Counted from the stretch's first letter, positions 37,334-46,912 are shown. The stretch: DNA of 64,000 nucleotides from Kalymmatonema hyalinum WJT4-NPBG1 (GCA_019359075.1 JAHHIB010000032.1:1-64000); one strand, 5' to 3'. A program made the numbers and translations. Notes: generated from the sequence alone by a model not told the origin.

Positions 37334-38203
37334 ATGCCCCATAGCCTCGTCCTTAACCTCATCCCCCAGTCTCCCATCTACCCCGAATTCCTCACAGGTA
37401 GACACTACCACGCCCTCTTCCTCACCCTCATTAGTTCCGTCGATCGCACCTTGGGAGACTATCTACACCAATCCAACGCAGAGAAAGCCTTCACCCTTTC
37501 ACCTTTACAAGTACAACGAAATCATAAAAACCACCAACACAAACACCACTCTCTGCAATTTTGTCATCAACGCCCAATTCCCGCAGGTACGCCTTGCTGG
37601 TGGCGCATCTCACTCCTAGACGACAACCTATTTAGCAAGCTGACTCCATTGTGGCTCAATCTCAACCCCAATCATCCTTGGCATTTGGGTTCAGCAGATT
37701 TGTATATTACCAGCATTTTTGGGACTCCACAATCAACTCAACCCTGGGCAAATGCTTGCACATATGCTCAATTATATGAACAAGCTAGCGATCGCGATCG
37801 CACTCTTCACTTCACCTTTGCTACACCTGTAGCCTTCCGCCAAGGAGGATACGATACCATTCTGCCAACACGAGAATGTTTCTTCAACAGTCTTCTGACT
37901 CGCTGGAACAAATATAGTGGGATTGAATTTACTAACACTCCCATCGAGTCAATTTATCCAAGTTTTTGTAACATCCATACCGAAGTTGTTAGCAACTATG
38001 ACAGCAAATTTATTGGTTCCATTGGCGAAATAAGCTATCGGATTCTCGGGGATGTTGAACCCATTGCAATCAAGCAAATCAACGCCCTTGCTGACTTTGC
38101 TTTGTATGCAGGAGTTGGACGGAAAACAACAATGGGTATGGGTATGACACGTCGTCTATCAATAACTAATTCTCGTTCATCAAATATCCAAAGCCATGAA
38201 TGA
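37334..38203 (+). CDS. cas6: Cas6 crRNA-processing endoribonuclease
   Basis: Cuts the precursor transcript inside each repeat to release crRNAs. 289 residues from ATG 37334; ATGs at 37298 and 37301 lie in the end of cas3 and would add 11-12 residues. Two RRM-like halves: the start SLVLNLIPQSPIYPEFLTGRHYHALFL (His pair near 20-22 is a likely active-site region) and the C-terminal Gly-rich loop GVGRKTTMGMG typical of Cas6. There is a good match to the Cas6 fold used with stem-loop repeats. Its gene overlaps the start of cas4 by eight bases. Confidence 0.93.
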   Translation: MPHSLVLNLIPQSPIYPEFLTGRHYHALFLTLISSVDRTLGDYLHQSNAEKAFTLSPLQVQRNHKNHQHKHHSLQFCHQRPIPAGTPCWWRISLLDDNLFSKLTPLWLNLNPNHPWHLGSADLYITSIFGTPQSTQPWANACTYAQLYEQASDRDRTLHFTFATPVAFRQGGYDTILPTRECFFNSLLTRWNKYSGIEFTNTPIESIYPSFCNIHTEVVSNYDSKFIGSIGEISYRILGDVEPIAIKQINALADFALYAGVGRKTTMGMGMTRRLSITNSRSSNIQSHE

Positions 38204-38789
38204 TACAGAATACATTCCTATCGCTGCATTAAATCAATATGCCTACTGCCCACATCGCTGCTGGCGAATGTTTTGTGTAGGAGAATTTATTGATAATCAA
38301 TACACAATTGAAGGAACAAGTTTACACGAACGTGTTCACACAGTTGGGGAAGGACATCAACAGGAAACTTGGCAAATACGGGCGATTTGGCTGAAATCAG
38401 AAAAATACCAACTTATCGGCAAAGCTGATTTAATTGAAGCCGAAAACAGTGAATGGTATCCGATTGAATACAAGCGGGGACGCAAAGGCGAATGGGATAA
38501 CGATGAACTGCAAGTTTGCGCCCAAGCGTTGTGTCTCGAAGAAATGACAGGACAACGTGTTAACAATGGCTATGTTTACTACGCACACTCGCACCAACGT
38601 CAATTAGTAGAAATGACCGAAGAACTGCGTCAGAGTACGATCGCTACCATTAAAGCTGTTCAAACATTGCTATTTACAGGCACTATGCCAAAAGCTGTCA
38701 AAACTAAGCGCTGTACTGGATGCAGCCTTCAATTGCGATGTCTGCCAGGGACTGCTGACAAAGTAGGACGCTATCAAGAAACCGAATAA
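38196..38789 (+). CDS. cas4: Cas4 nuclease (adaptation)
   Basis: RecB-family exonuclease that trims spacer precursors and selects the PAM before integration. 197 residues. The iron-sulfur cysteines are Cys18 and Cys22 (YCPHRCW) plus the C-terminal cluster CTGCSLQLRC; a Cys at residue 27 is extra. The nuclease motif IEYKRGR is at about 91-97, preceded by the GKADLIE strand. It is translationally coupled to cas6 (eight-base overlap) and 53 bases before cas1. Confidence 0.94.
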   Translation: MNDTEYIPIAALNQYAYCPHRCWRMFCVGEFIDNQYTIEGTSLHERVHTVGEGHQQETWQIRAIWLKSEKYQLIGKADLIEAENSEWYPIEYKRGRKGEWDNDELQVCAQALCLEEMTGQRVNNGYVYYAHSHQRQLVEMTEELRQSTIATIKAVQTLLFTGTMPKAVKTKRCTGCSLQLRCLPGTADKVGRYQETE

Positions 38790-38842
38790 TTTTGGATGAC
38801 AGTTTGATTCCAGTTAACTTTTGATGAATTGAGAATGAAATT

Positions 38843-39847
38843 ATGGGTACAGTTTATATCACTCAAGAAGATGCTTTTATCGGCAAAATTGATGAACGCC
38901 TGACTGTCAAATTTGATAAAAAGACAATTTTGGATGTACCATTAATTAAAATAGATGGTGTTGTGGTTTTAGGACGCGCTACAGTTTCACCTGCAACAAT
39001 TTCTGAACTGCTTGAACGCCAAATACCTCTGACATTTCTCACCGATACAGGTCGTTATTTAGGACGTTTAGAACCAGAAGTCACCAAAAACATTTTTGTC
39101 CGTAAAGCACAATGGCAAGCAGCTGGTGAATCAGCCCAAGCAATTCATGCCGTCCAAGGGTTTGTACGTGGTAAGCTGAAAAACTACCGCAACGTCCTCA
39201 TCCGTCGTCAACGTGAATGTCCAGGCTTAGATTTATCCGAAAATGTGACGCGCTTAGAGCAAGCAATTGCACCTATTGACAAAACTCAAAGTATTGATTC
39301 TTTGCGCGGTTTGGAAGGCGCTGGTAGTGCAGCTTATTTTGGCTGCTTTAATCAACTTCTGCGGACAACAGAATTTACTTTTCCCAAACGTGTCCGCCGT
39401 CCTCCCACCGATCCTGTGAATTCTTTACTCAGCTTTGGTTATTCCTTGCTGCGTCATGATATTCAAGGGGCAGTCAATATTGCCGGGTTTGACCCTTATC
39501 TAGGATATCTCCACTGCGATCGCTATGGTAGACCATCACTTGCGTTAGATTTGATGGAAGAGTTTCGCCCCTTGATTGTGGATGCAGTCGTGTTATCTGC
39601 ATTGAATAAGCAATTTTTGACACCTACGGATTTTGTCACAGAACCATTAAGCGGTGCAGTTTCCCTCACTCCAGAAGGGCGAAAAACATTTTTACGGTTA
39701 TACGCGCAAAAGAAACAATCCCAATTCAAACATCCAGTACTAGGACGCAAATGTATGTATCAAGAAGCATTTGAAATGCAAGCCCGTTTACTGGCGAAAT
39801 ACTTCATGGGTGAAATCGAGAAATATCCGCCATTGGTTTTGAAGTAG
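38843..39847 (+). CDS. cas1: Cas1 integrase
   Basis: Integrates new spacers at the leader-repeat junction. 334 residues. N-terminal beta domain GTVYITQEDAFIGKIDERLTV, C-terminal catalytic domain with GLEGAGSAAYFGCF (metal Glu), GYSLLRHDIQGA, GYLHCDRYGRPSLALDLMEEFRP (His and Asp) and the closing KYFMGEIEKYPP. All the usual metal-binding positions appear intact, so the module should still acquire spacers. Cas2 starts 22 bases downstream. Confidence 0.96.
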   Translation: MGTVYITQEDAFIGKIDERLTVKFDKKTILDVPLIKIDGVVVLGRATVSPATISELLERQIPLTFLTDTGRYLGRLEPEVTKNIFVRKAQWQAAGESAQAIHAVQGFVRGKLKNYRNVLIRRQRECPGLDLSENVTRLEQAIAPIDKTQSIDSLRGLEGAGSAAYFGCFNQLLRTTEFTFPKRVRRPPTDPVNSLLSFGYSLLRHDIQGAVNIAGFDPYLGYLHCDRYGRPSLALDLMEEFRPLIVDAVVLSALNKQFLTPTDFVTEPLSGAVSLTPEGRKTFLRLYAQKKQSQFKHPVLGRKCMYQEAFEMQARLLAKYFMGEIEKYPPLVLK

Positions 39848-39869
39848 GCGCTGGAGGTGAAAAGTCGCA

Positions 39870-40157
39870 ATGAATGTTGTTGTATCCTACGATATTTCTG
39901 AAGATAAGCGCCGCACCAAAATCCACAAAGTCCTCAAGTCTTACGGACAGTGGGTGCAGTATAGTGTGTTTGAGTGTCAACTGACTGATACTCAATATGC
40001 AAAGTTGCGATCGCGCTTGAACAAGCTCATTAAGCCTGATACTGATAGTATTAAATTTTACTATCTTTGTGCTTGCTGTTTTGGTAAAATCGAGCGTATC
40101 GGTGGTGAACAACCTCGTGACGAAACCATTTTCTTTGCCGAATGCGCGGATGGGTAG
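39870..40157 (+). CDS. cas2: Cas2
   Basis: The structural partner of Cas1 in the integrase complex. 95 residues, ferredoxin-like fold, starting MNVVVSYDISEDKRRTK, with Asp8 in the conserved strand-1 position and an arm IKFYYLCACCFGKIERIG. It is the last protein gene of the operon; the leader begins right after its stop. Confidence 0.95.
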   Translation: MNVVVSYDISEDKRRTKIHKVLKSYGQWVQYSVFECQLTDTQYAKLRSRLNKLIKPDTDSIKFYYLCACCFGKIERIGGEQPRDETIFFAECADG

Positions 40158-40369
40158 GTGTTGGTAAAGAGGTTTTGAAAAAAATGGCTGAATTTCCCAC
40201 AGCACAAAGCTTTACGGGAATATGCTCTGACAAAGTATCCGCGCTGCTTGTCTAGACTGGGTTTCAGCCATTTGTATCTTGAACAACCAAGATTTCGCAT
40301 GCTATGATTGCTCTATCCGCGCTCAAGAACCTTGAAAACCTTATATATATTAGTTCTCAGGCTTCCGCA
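40158..40369 (+). promoter_or_regulatory. CRISPR leader
   Basis: 212 bases between cas2 and the first repeat. An 11-base inverted repeat AAATGGCTGAA (40182-40192) and TTCAGCCATTT (40263-40273) frames the centre, and TATCCGCGCT occurs twice in direct orientation (40243-40252 and 40314-40323). The leader is placed here because the degenerate repeat is at the opposite end of the array. New spacers should enter next to 40370. The repeated motifs may be integration or host-factor sites, which is inferred. Confidence 0.75.
40279..40308 (+). promoter_or_regulatory. Predicted promoter of the CRISPR transcript
   Basis: TTGAAC (40279-40284) and TATGAT (40303-40308) with an 18-base spacer are a good match to a sigma-70-type promoter. 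Transcription would start near 40315, about 55 bases before the first repeat, which fits a leader promoter driving the pre-crRNA. Confidence 0.65.
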
Positions 40370-43300
40370 GTTGAAATTTCATTAACTCCCTATTAGGGAT
40401 TGAAACAGAAATTGTGTGTCAGCAGCAGACTCTGTAGCGAGTTGAAATTTCATTAACTCCCTATTAGGGATTGAAACAACTTACACTGGCAAAGACCCGT
40501 TGATCCTAGGTCGCGTTGAAATTTCATTAACTCCCTATTAGGGATTGAAACAATTCAGTTTCCGATTCCTTGCGGCGCACATAGTAAAGTTGAAATTTCA
40601 TTAACTCCCTATTAGGGATTGAAACGTATTTCGCCTCTTTTGGCTGGATTTCACCTGCGCTGAGTTGAAATTTCATTAACTCCCTATTAGGGATTGAAAC
40701 GCGTTTAAGCATGGTACAATGTTTCAATTCCAGGTTGAAATTTCATTAACTCCCTATTAGGGATTGAAACCTATTACCTATTGGGGATTGAAATGCTACG
40801 CTAGCGTTGAAATTTCATTAACTCCCTATTAGGGATTGAAACGACCATATGAGCTATATCGTAGCGCCCGGCTGTGGTTGAAATTTCATTAACTCCCTAT
40901 TAGGGATTGAAACAGTATTGACGCTATCTTTACCCAAGCATCTGACGTTGAAATTTCATTAACTCCCTATTAGGGATTGAAACATTCCCCGAGATAATGC
41001 CCGCGCATTACCTGTGGGTTGAAATTTCATTAACTCCCTATTAGGGATTGAAACAATTCCGGTAAACTATCTTTCGCTTTCATGTTTAGGTTGAAATTTC
41101 ATTAACTCCCTATTAGGGATTGAAACAGCTAGGACTGAAACGCAATCAGGGATACTGAGCGTTGAAATTTCATTAACTCCCTATTAGGGATTGAAACTTG
41201 ATAATTACTTGGGGGCGGTGCGGAGGGGAAAGGTTGAAATTTCATTAACTCCCTATTAGGGATTGAAACAGAATCAATGACCTGTAATGCTACCTTTGGC
41301 ATTAGCGTTGAAATTTCATTAACTCCCTATTAGGGATTGAAACAAAGTGTCATCACCTTGCTTACCCGTTGCGATAAGTTGAAATTTCATTAACTCCCTA
41401 TTAGGGATTGAAACGATTTACGTGCCTTTTGATTAGCTGGCTCTGGGGTTGAAATTTCATTAACTCCCTATTAGGGATTGAAACCATAGCGTCGATGTGT
41501 CTGCCTCTATGCCGTTAGTGGTTGAAATTTCATTAACTCCCTATTAGGGATTGAAACTAGCGCTGTAAGAATGAAAGGCTGATAATACCAAGTTGAAATT
41601 TCATTAACTCCCTATTAGGGATTGAAACTATCTCCTGTATTGCTTCAAGCGTGGAAGTTGCTGGTTGAAATTTCATTAACTCCCTATTAGGGATTGAAAC
41701 GAGCTATGAAAAAAGCGATCGCAACATTAGAGAAGTTGAAATTTCATTAACTCCCTATTAGGGATTGAAACCAAAGGCTTTTTTAATCCCGCTGTAGGCG
41801 TGGCAAGTGCGTTGAAATTTCATTAACTCCCTATTAGGGATTGAAACTTAAAAGTTGCAGTACCGGGATTAAAAACGGGGTGGTTGAAATTTCATTAACT
41901 CCCTATTAGGGATTGAAACATCGCTTACTGGCTGGAACAGTGTGGGGAAGATGCGTTGAAATTTCATTAACTCCCTATTAGGGATTGAAACGGCTCTTGG
42001 GACACGGCAAAACTGAGGATGAAGGTTGAAATTTCATTAACTCCCTATTAGGGATTGAAACAGACCCATCAATCGGTACGACCTCCAGGACAATGGTTGA
42101 AATTTCATTAACTCCCTATTAGGGATTGAAACAGGAGGCGATCGCGTATCGCCTCGACAAAGAAACAGTTGAAATTTCATTAACTCCCTATTAGGGATTG
42201 AAACTGAAAAGTCTGGCAGGGCTGGGCGAACTTCAAAGAGCGGGGTTGAAATTTCATTAACTCCCTATTAGGGATTGAAACCTTGCTGTTTGGGTGATCA
42301 ATCTTGCAACCGCACCGTTGAAATTTCATTAACTCCCTATTAGGGATTGAAACAACCTCTTTAATTTTGGCGCTCACCGCATTTATCCAGGCGTTGAAAT
42401 TTCATTAACTCCCTATTAGGGATTGAAACTGAAAAAGAATAGCTTTTCATCCAAAGAGCTATAGTTGAAATTTCATTAACTCCCTATTAGGGATTGAAAC
42501 AGAATTCGTTTGTGCCCCTCACGGACATGGGCAAGGTTGAAATTTCATTAACTCCCTATTAGGGATTGAAACCAAGTGGGGAGACTGTCCCGCGCCAGTG
42601 CGCGAGTTGAAATTTCATTAACTCCCTATTAGGGATTGAAACAAGTGGTACGGCTGGCTGTATTGGCATCATAGACCGTTGAAATTTCATTAACTCCCTA
42701 TTAGGGATTGAAACAAGCTTATTCCTAATTGAATTTCAAGTGAGCAATTTGTTGAAATTTCATTAACTCCCTATTAGGGATTGAAACGCGTCCATCAGCA
42801 GAACGAGCCAATCAAATTAATTTGCTTCAGCGTTGAAATTTCATTAACTCCCTATTAGGGATTGAAACACTATGAGAAAGACAGAGGTTAGAGGTTCACG
42901 AAGAAGTTGAAATTTCATTAACTCCCTATTAGGGATTGAAACATACTCGATTTTCTCCGTGATTGGGTGTGGTGTTGAAATTTCATTAACTCCCTATTAG
43001 GGATTGAAACATAAAGATACCTTCGTAGGCGAATCGGCAGCATCAAAGTTGAAATTTCATTAACTCCCTATTAGGGATTGAAACAATGAACGTGGTTCGC
43101 CCGTCATCATCACAATCTAAGTTGAAATTTCATTAACTCCCTATTAGGGATTGAAACCCATTGCATTGCTCACCCACGCGGTGAACATATCATGTTGAAA
43201 TTTCATTAACTCCCTATTAGGGATTGAAACGGAAATTGCAAAGCGTCTCCAAAAGCACCCATCAAGTTGAAATTTCATTAACTCCCTATTAGGGATTGAA

Positions 43301-44319
43301 ACCGATACTTCTATGGCTTTCAATGCGCCATGTGCCGTTGAAATTTCATTAACTCCCTATTAGGGATTGAAACCGCTATATTCTCCAAAGCGCAGTTTAC
43401 AGGATTTGATACGGTTGAAATTTCATTAACTCCCTATTAGGGATTGAAACCTATTTTTTGCAGGTCAGCAGTCTCATGACTGTCGTTGAAATTTCATTAA
43501 CTCCCTATTAGGGATTGAAACGCTTCCATATATCTTATGCACTGCTGCACTAGTTGAAATTTCATTAACTCCCTATTAGGGATTGAAACATCCCATTTCT
43601 CTGATGGCAGTGGAAGTTTATCGGTTGAAATTTCATTAACTCCCTATTAGGGATTGAAACTGCTGTACCAGTAAGTAGCCTTATTGCCCCAGGGTTCAAA
43701 GTTGAAATTTCATTAACTCCCTATTAGGGATTGAAACTGACCCAGACAGCGAAGAAGACGACTTCCCAGAAGTTGAAATTTCATTAACTCCCTATTAGGG
43801 ATTGAAACCGGCTGGTTTAGTCCCTTCTGCCTCTGGGTCGCGCTGCGTTGAAATTTCATTAACTCCCTATTAGGGATTGAAACATACCCGGCATATTCAA
43901 GCAACTGATCCGCTGAGGGAAAGGTTGAAATTTCATTAACTCCCTATTAGGGATTGAAACGCATTTTTCAAGCAGCTATTTCCTTGTAAAGGTTGAAATT
44001 TCATTAACTCCCTATTAGGGATTGAAACCTATTCTTTTACAAATGCCATAGGCAGAAGCGCGAGAGTTGAAATTTCATTAACTCCCTATTAGGGATTGAA
44101 ACATAGGAGAATTATCGCTAGCCTAGCGGCTGATGATGTTGAAATTTCATTAACTCCCTATTAGGGATTGAAACCTCTGAAAAAATACATCATCCCGACC
44201 ATTATCAAGGTTGAAATTTCATTAACTCCCTATTAGGGATTGAAACAAAGCAAATTGGTGGTAGAGGTAAGAAGGCTCCCTAGTTGAAATTTCACTTACT
44301 CCCTACTAGGGATTGAAAC
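40370..44319 (+). CRISPR. CRISPR array, type I-D, 55 repeats and 54 spacers
   Basis: The 37-base repeat begins GTTGAAATTTC and ends ATTAGGGATTGAAAC. Reading each start by hand gives 55 repeats and 54 spacers of 31-44 bases, mostly 33-37. All copies appear identical except the last (44283-44319), which has three substitutions: two in the CATTAACT part and one in the CTATTAGG part. That places the old end away from the cas genes. The repeat has a short palindromic centre (CCCTATTAGGG), so Cas6 has a weak stem. The 3' ATTGAAAC end is the usual 8-base 5' tag of the crRNA. With 54 spacers the array is long and has been active. Confidence 0.98.
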
Positions 44320-44389
44320 TTAAAGTTGGAGTTGCTGAATCTGTATTAGGAAATGTTGTGGGGGGCATGGTGTAGGATTGCCTTATTGA

Positions 44390-44617
44390 CTAAACGTGAT
44401 AAGCGGTAATAACAGTATTTTTATCAGAACTGTAGATAGATTCGACTCTTGGGTAAGTGTCATGTGACCACCATACTTTCACTCTCCCACCTTGGGCAGG
44501 TGCGGTTCCCACTTCGTAATATCCAGCGTTAAGCATCCTCTTTTCAAATTCGCTTGACGGTAATGTTTTTGTGGTGAATGCTGCTAATCCTTGTATCGTA
44601 TGTTTATCAAGCGTCAT
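44390..44617 (-). CDS. Small hypothetical protein, 75 residues
   Basis: Not recognised. Mixed polar protein ending in VKVWWSHDTYPRVESIYSSDKNTVITAYHV-like beta strands (RVKVWW near 45-50; VITAYHV at the end). Third of three tightly packed minus-strand frames behind the array; its start overlaps the previous frame by 11 bases. The codon pattern looks coding, but no Shine-Dalgarno of note is seen. It could be a phage or plasmid leftover. Confidence 0.5.
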   Translation of the reverse strand: MTLDKHTIQGLAAFTTKTLPSSEFEKRMLNAGYYEVGTAPAQGGRVKVWWSHDTYPRVESIYSSDKNTVITAYHV

Positions 44618-44834
44618 AGCTACCTTGATAAGTCGTAAATATTCTGTATCCTGGTAGGACTAATGCAATGCCCGTAGAATCATGAATTTTACCAGGATAT
44701 TTGTAAGGATTGTCGTCTGGTGTTGCTCCACCAAGTCTTACAGTGAACCAAGGACACCAAAAGTAAAATCCTGGTATTAGTAAGTCCATACTGTATGTGA
44801 TCGCTCTTAGCTTTTCTTGTCTGCTAATTTTCAT
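44607..44834 (-). CDS. Small hypothetical protein, 75 residues
   Basis: Not recognised. Begins MKISRQEKLRAITYSMDLL, then aromatic residues (PGFYFWCPWFTVRLGG), and ends with TGIALVLPGYRI. The ATG at 44834 is six bases after the stop of the frame before it. A longer start at 44885 is in frame but overlaps that frame. It is the middle of three small frames that look like a mini-operon. Confidence 0.5.
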   Translation of the reverse strand: MKISRQEKLRAITYSMDLLIPGFYFWCPWFTVRLGGATPDDNPYKYPGKIHDSTGIALVLPGYRIFTTYQGSYDA

Positions 44835-44839
44835 TTTTT

Positions 44840-44998
44840 TCACTCGATTGGGTAAAGTTGCATTGCTTTGGTTGCAGGAATCCATTCTTGCGACGGTAGC
44901 ATGACACGATGCTCTCCATTAATCGCCGTAGATGCCAACACTAATCGTTGCTTGTATGCCCACTCATACCATTCGTTAAAACCAGTAGTGACTGCCAT
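44840..44998 (-). CDS. Small hypothetical protein, about 52 residues, with duplicated upstream DNA
   Basis: Not recognised. From ATG 44998 it reads MAVTTGFNEWYEWAYKQRL and ends MQLYPIE. The frame continues open upstream through duplicated DNA (FVAACKNGKKTEK), so the gene was probably longer once and its 5' part has been rearranged. It is first of three small frames in a row. Confidence 0.45.
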   Translation of the reverse strand: MAVTTGFNEWYEWAYKQRLVLASTAINGEHRVMLPSQEWIPATKAMQLYPIE

Positions 44999-45008
44999 TT
45001 TCTCTGTT

Positions 45009-45208
45009 TTCTTGCCGTTCTTGCACGCCGCTACAAACACTAACGCTAGCCGAGATTGCTGAAGATTTAGAGAGAGGGTTTCTTGCCGTTCTTGCACGCC
45101 GCTACAAACACTGCCTCTGGTGATTTTACCTTATCCCCAATGCTTGATTTACTTCAGGACTATTGTTAGACGCTACAAACACTGCCTCTGGTGATTTTAC
45201 CTTATCCC
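45009..45208. repeat. Nested direct repeats (33 and 38 bases)
   Basis: A 33-base segment beginning TTCTTGCCGTTCTTGCACGC occurs at 45009-45041 and 45080-45112. A 38-base segment beginning CGCTACAAACACTGCCTCTG occurs at 45100-45137 and 45171-45208. The two pairs overlap at CGCTACAAACACT, so two successive duplications shared an end. On the minus strand all copies read as parts of a protein (…DKVKSPEAVFVA…), hinting at a broken gene. Confidence 0.85.
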
Positions 45209-45313
45209 ACGTCCGCAACGGTTCCTTAAGATATGCGATTGACGTTACTGGATAGGAACTGATACTACACAAGTAGAGTCCACAACTGGAGGCGGTAGTC
45301 TCCTACAGTTGTA

Positions 45314-46876
45314 TTGTCAAAAATATCACTTGTGAACCTTAAAGCGATTCTTCTCAGTTTATTATTACTCGGATCCAGTTCCCCCGTCCTATCTCAGGAC
45401 ATCCCACAAAAACCAGAAAATACTATCCCTGCACTGCCCGTAAGAGAATTCAGAGGTGTGTGGATTGCTACCGTAGCCAACGTTGATTGGCCCTCGAAAC
45501 CAGGATTAACCAGCGAGCAGCAAAAGGCGGAACTCATTACAATACTTGACAGGGCGGTAGCATTAAAGCTCAACGCGGTCATCTTTCAAGTACGACCTGC
45601 TTGTGATGCCTTATACCCATCTCCCTACGAACCTTGGTCAGAGTACTTAACTGGAGAAATGGGCAAAGCGCCAGAACCTTATTATGACCCTTTAGCTTTT
45701 GCAGTGGAAGAAGCGCATAAACGGGGTTTGGAGTTTCACGCATGGTTTAATCCCTACCGTGCCCGTCAGGCTAACGCAAAATCCCAAATTTCACCTAACC
45801 ACATCAGCAAAACTCAACCACAGTTAGTCAAGCAGTATGGCAAGGCTCTGTGGCTAGATCCTGGAGAAACGGCAGTTCAGGACTACTCTCTCAAAGTCAT
45901 TATGGATGTTGTTCGCCGATATGACATAGATGGAGTTCACATTGACGACTACTTCTATCCTTACCCAGAACGCGACGGAGGGAAGCAGATTGACTTCCCT
46001 GACGAACTCAGTTGGCAACAATATCTGCGTACCGGAGGGACACTCAGCCGCAGTGACTGGCGGCGCGAAAATATCAACACGTTTGTTCAACGTCTTTATC
46101 AAAGTGTCAAAACTCAAAAACCTTGGGTGAAAGTTGGCATTAGCCCCTTTGGAGTTTGGAAACCGGGCTACCCTCAAGCGACAGCAAATAAAACGTTCAA
46201 CGCCTACGACCAAATATATGCTGATTCTCTAAAATGGTTGGTGAACGGCTGGCTAGATTACTTGTCCCCACAACTTTATTGGAAGATTTCACAAACTCAT
46301 CAAAGTTATCCCGTTTTGCTAAAGTGGTGGCTAGAGCAAAACTCCTTGGGTAGGCATATTTGGTCTGGAATTTACACCAGCCGCGTAGGTAACGACACCT
46401 CGAAAACTTGGGATGCTCACGAAATATCCTATCAAATTCAGGGGACGCGGGGTTTTTCAGGAGCGGGCGGCAACATTCACTTCAGTATGAAATCCTTGAT
46501 GCAAAATCGTGGCGGAATTTCTGACTTGTTAGCAAAGGAGGTTTACACAAAACCAGCTTTGGTTCCAGCATCGCCGTGGTTGGATAACACACCACCAGCT
46601 AAACCCGAACTGACAATAAATAAAGATGCAATTACAGGCAGAATTCAACTCAACTGGAAACCCACAGGTAGTCAAAAAGTTTGGTTGTGGGTTGTGCAGA
46701 CTAAAACAGGAAGTGAATGGACGACAAATATCTTACCCGTCGGGCAAACTTCCTACGTGCTAAATAATACTCAAGTTGAAAGCGCGGCTGTCTCCGCAGT
46801 GACTCGCTACGGTACTCAGGGAGCGATCGCCCAAACGACACTGGCAAAGCCAGTCGCTGTTATACCTTTGAAATAG
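45314..46876 (+). CDS. Glycosyl hydrolase-like 10 (GHL10/DUF187) family protein, exported
   Basis: A 520-residue secreted protein of the GHL10 family, a TIM-barrel glycosidase-like group distantly related to amylases. Its enzymatic activity is little characterised; cell-wall glycan is a suggested substrate. The N-terminal signal peptide has a hydrophobic core LKAILLSLLLLGSSSPVLS. Family motifs: EFRGVWIATVANVDWPS, FQVRPACDALYPS, GLEFHAWFNPYR, DGVHIDDYFYPYP (acidic residues) and WLDYLSPQLYWKI. The C-terminal 90 residues resemble a beta-sandwich (fibronectin-like). The start is TTG 45314 or GTG 45332. Confidence 0.9.
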   Translation: MSKISLVNLKAILLSLLLLGSSSPVLSQDIPQKPENTIPALPVREFRGVWIATVANVDWPSKPGLTSEQQKAELITILDRAVALKLNAVIFQVRPACDALYPSPYEPWSEYLTGEMGKAPEPYYDPLAFAVEEAHKRGLEFHAWFNPYRARQANAKSQISPNHISKTQPQLVKQYGKALWLDPGETAVQDYSLKVIMDVVRRYDIDGVHIDDYFYPYPERDGGKQIDFPDELSWQQYLRTGGTLSRSDWRRENINTFVQRLYQSVKTQKPWVKVGISPFGVWKPGYPQATANKTFNAYDQIYADSLKWLVNGWLDYLSPQLYWKISQTHQSYPVLLKWWLEQNSLGRHIWSGIYTSRVGNDTSKTWDAHEISYQIQGTRGFSGAGGNIHFSMKSLMQNRGGISDLLAKEVYTKPALVPASPWLDNTPPAKPELTINKDAITGRIQLNWKPTGSQKVWLWVVQTKTGSEWTTNILPVGQTSYVLNNTQVESAAVSAVTRYGTQGAIAQTTLAKPVAVIPLK

Positions 46877-46912
46877 AAGTATGAAATGTCCTAGATGTGC
46901 ATCAACCCAGCA

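Noticed and set aside
40527-43904. Minus-strand frames made of repeated VSIPNRELMKFQ
   Set aside because: These are translations of the CRISPR repeats, not genes.
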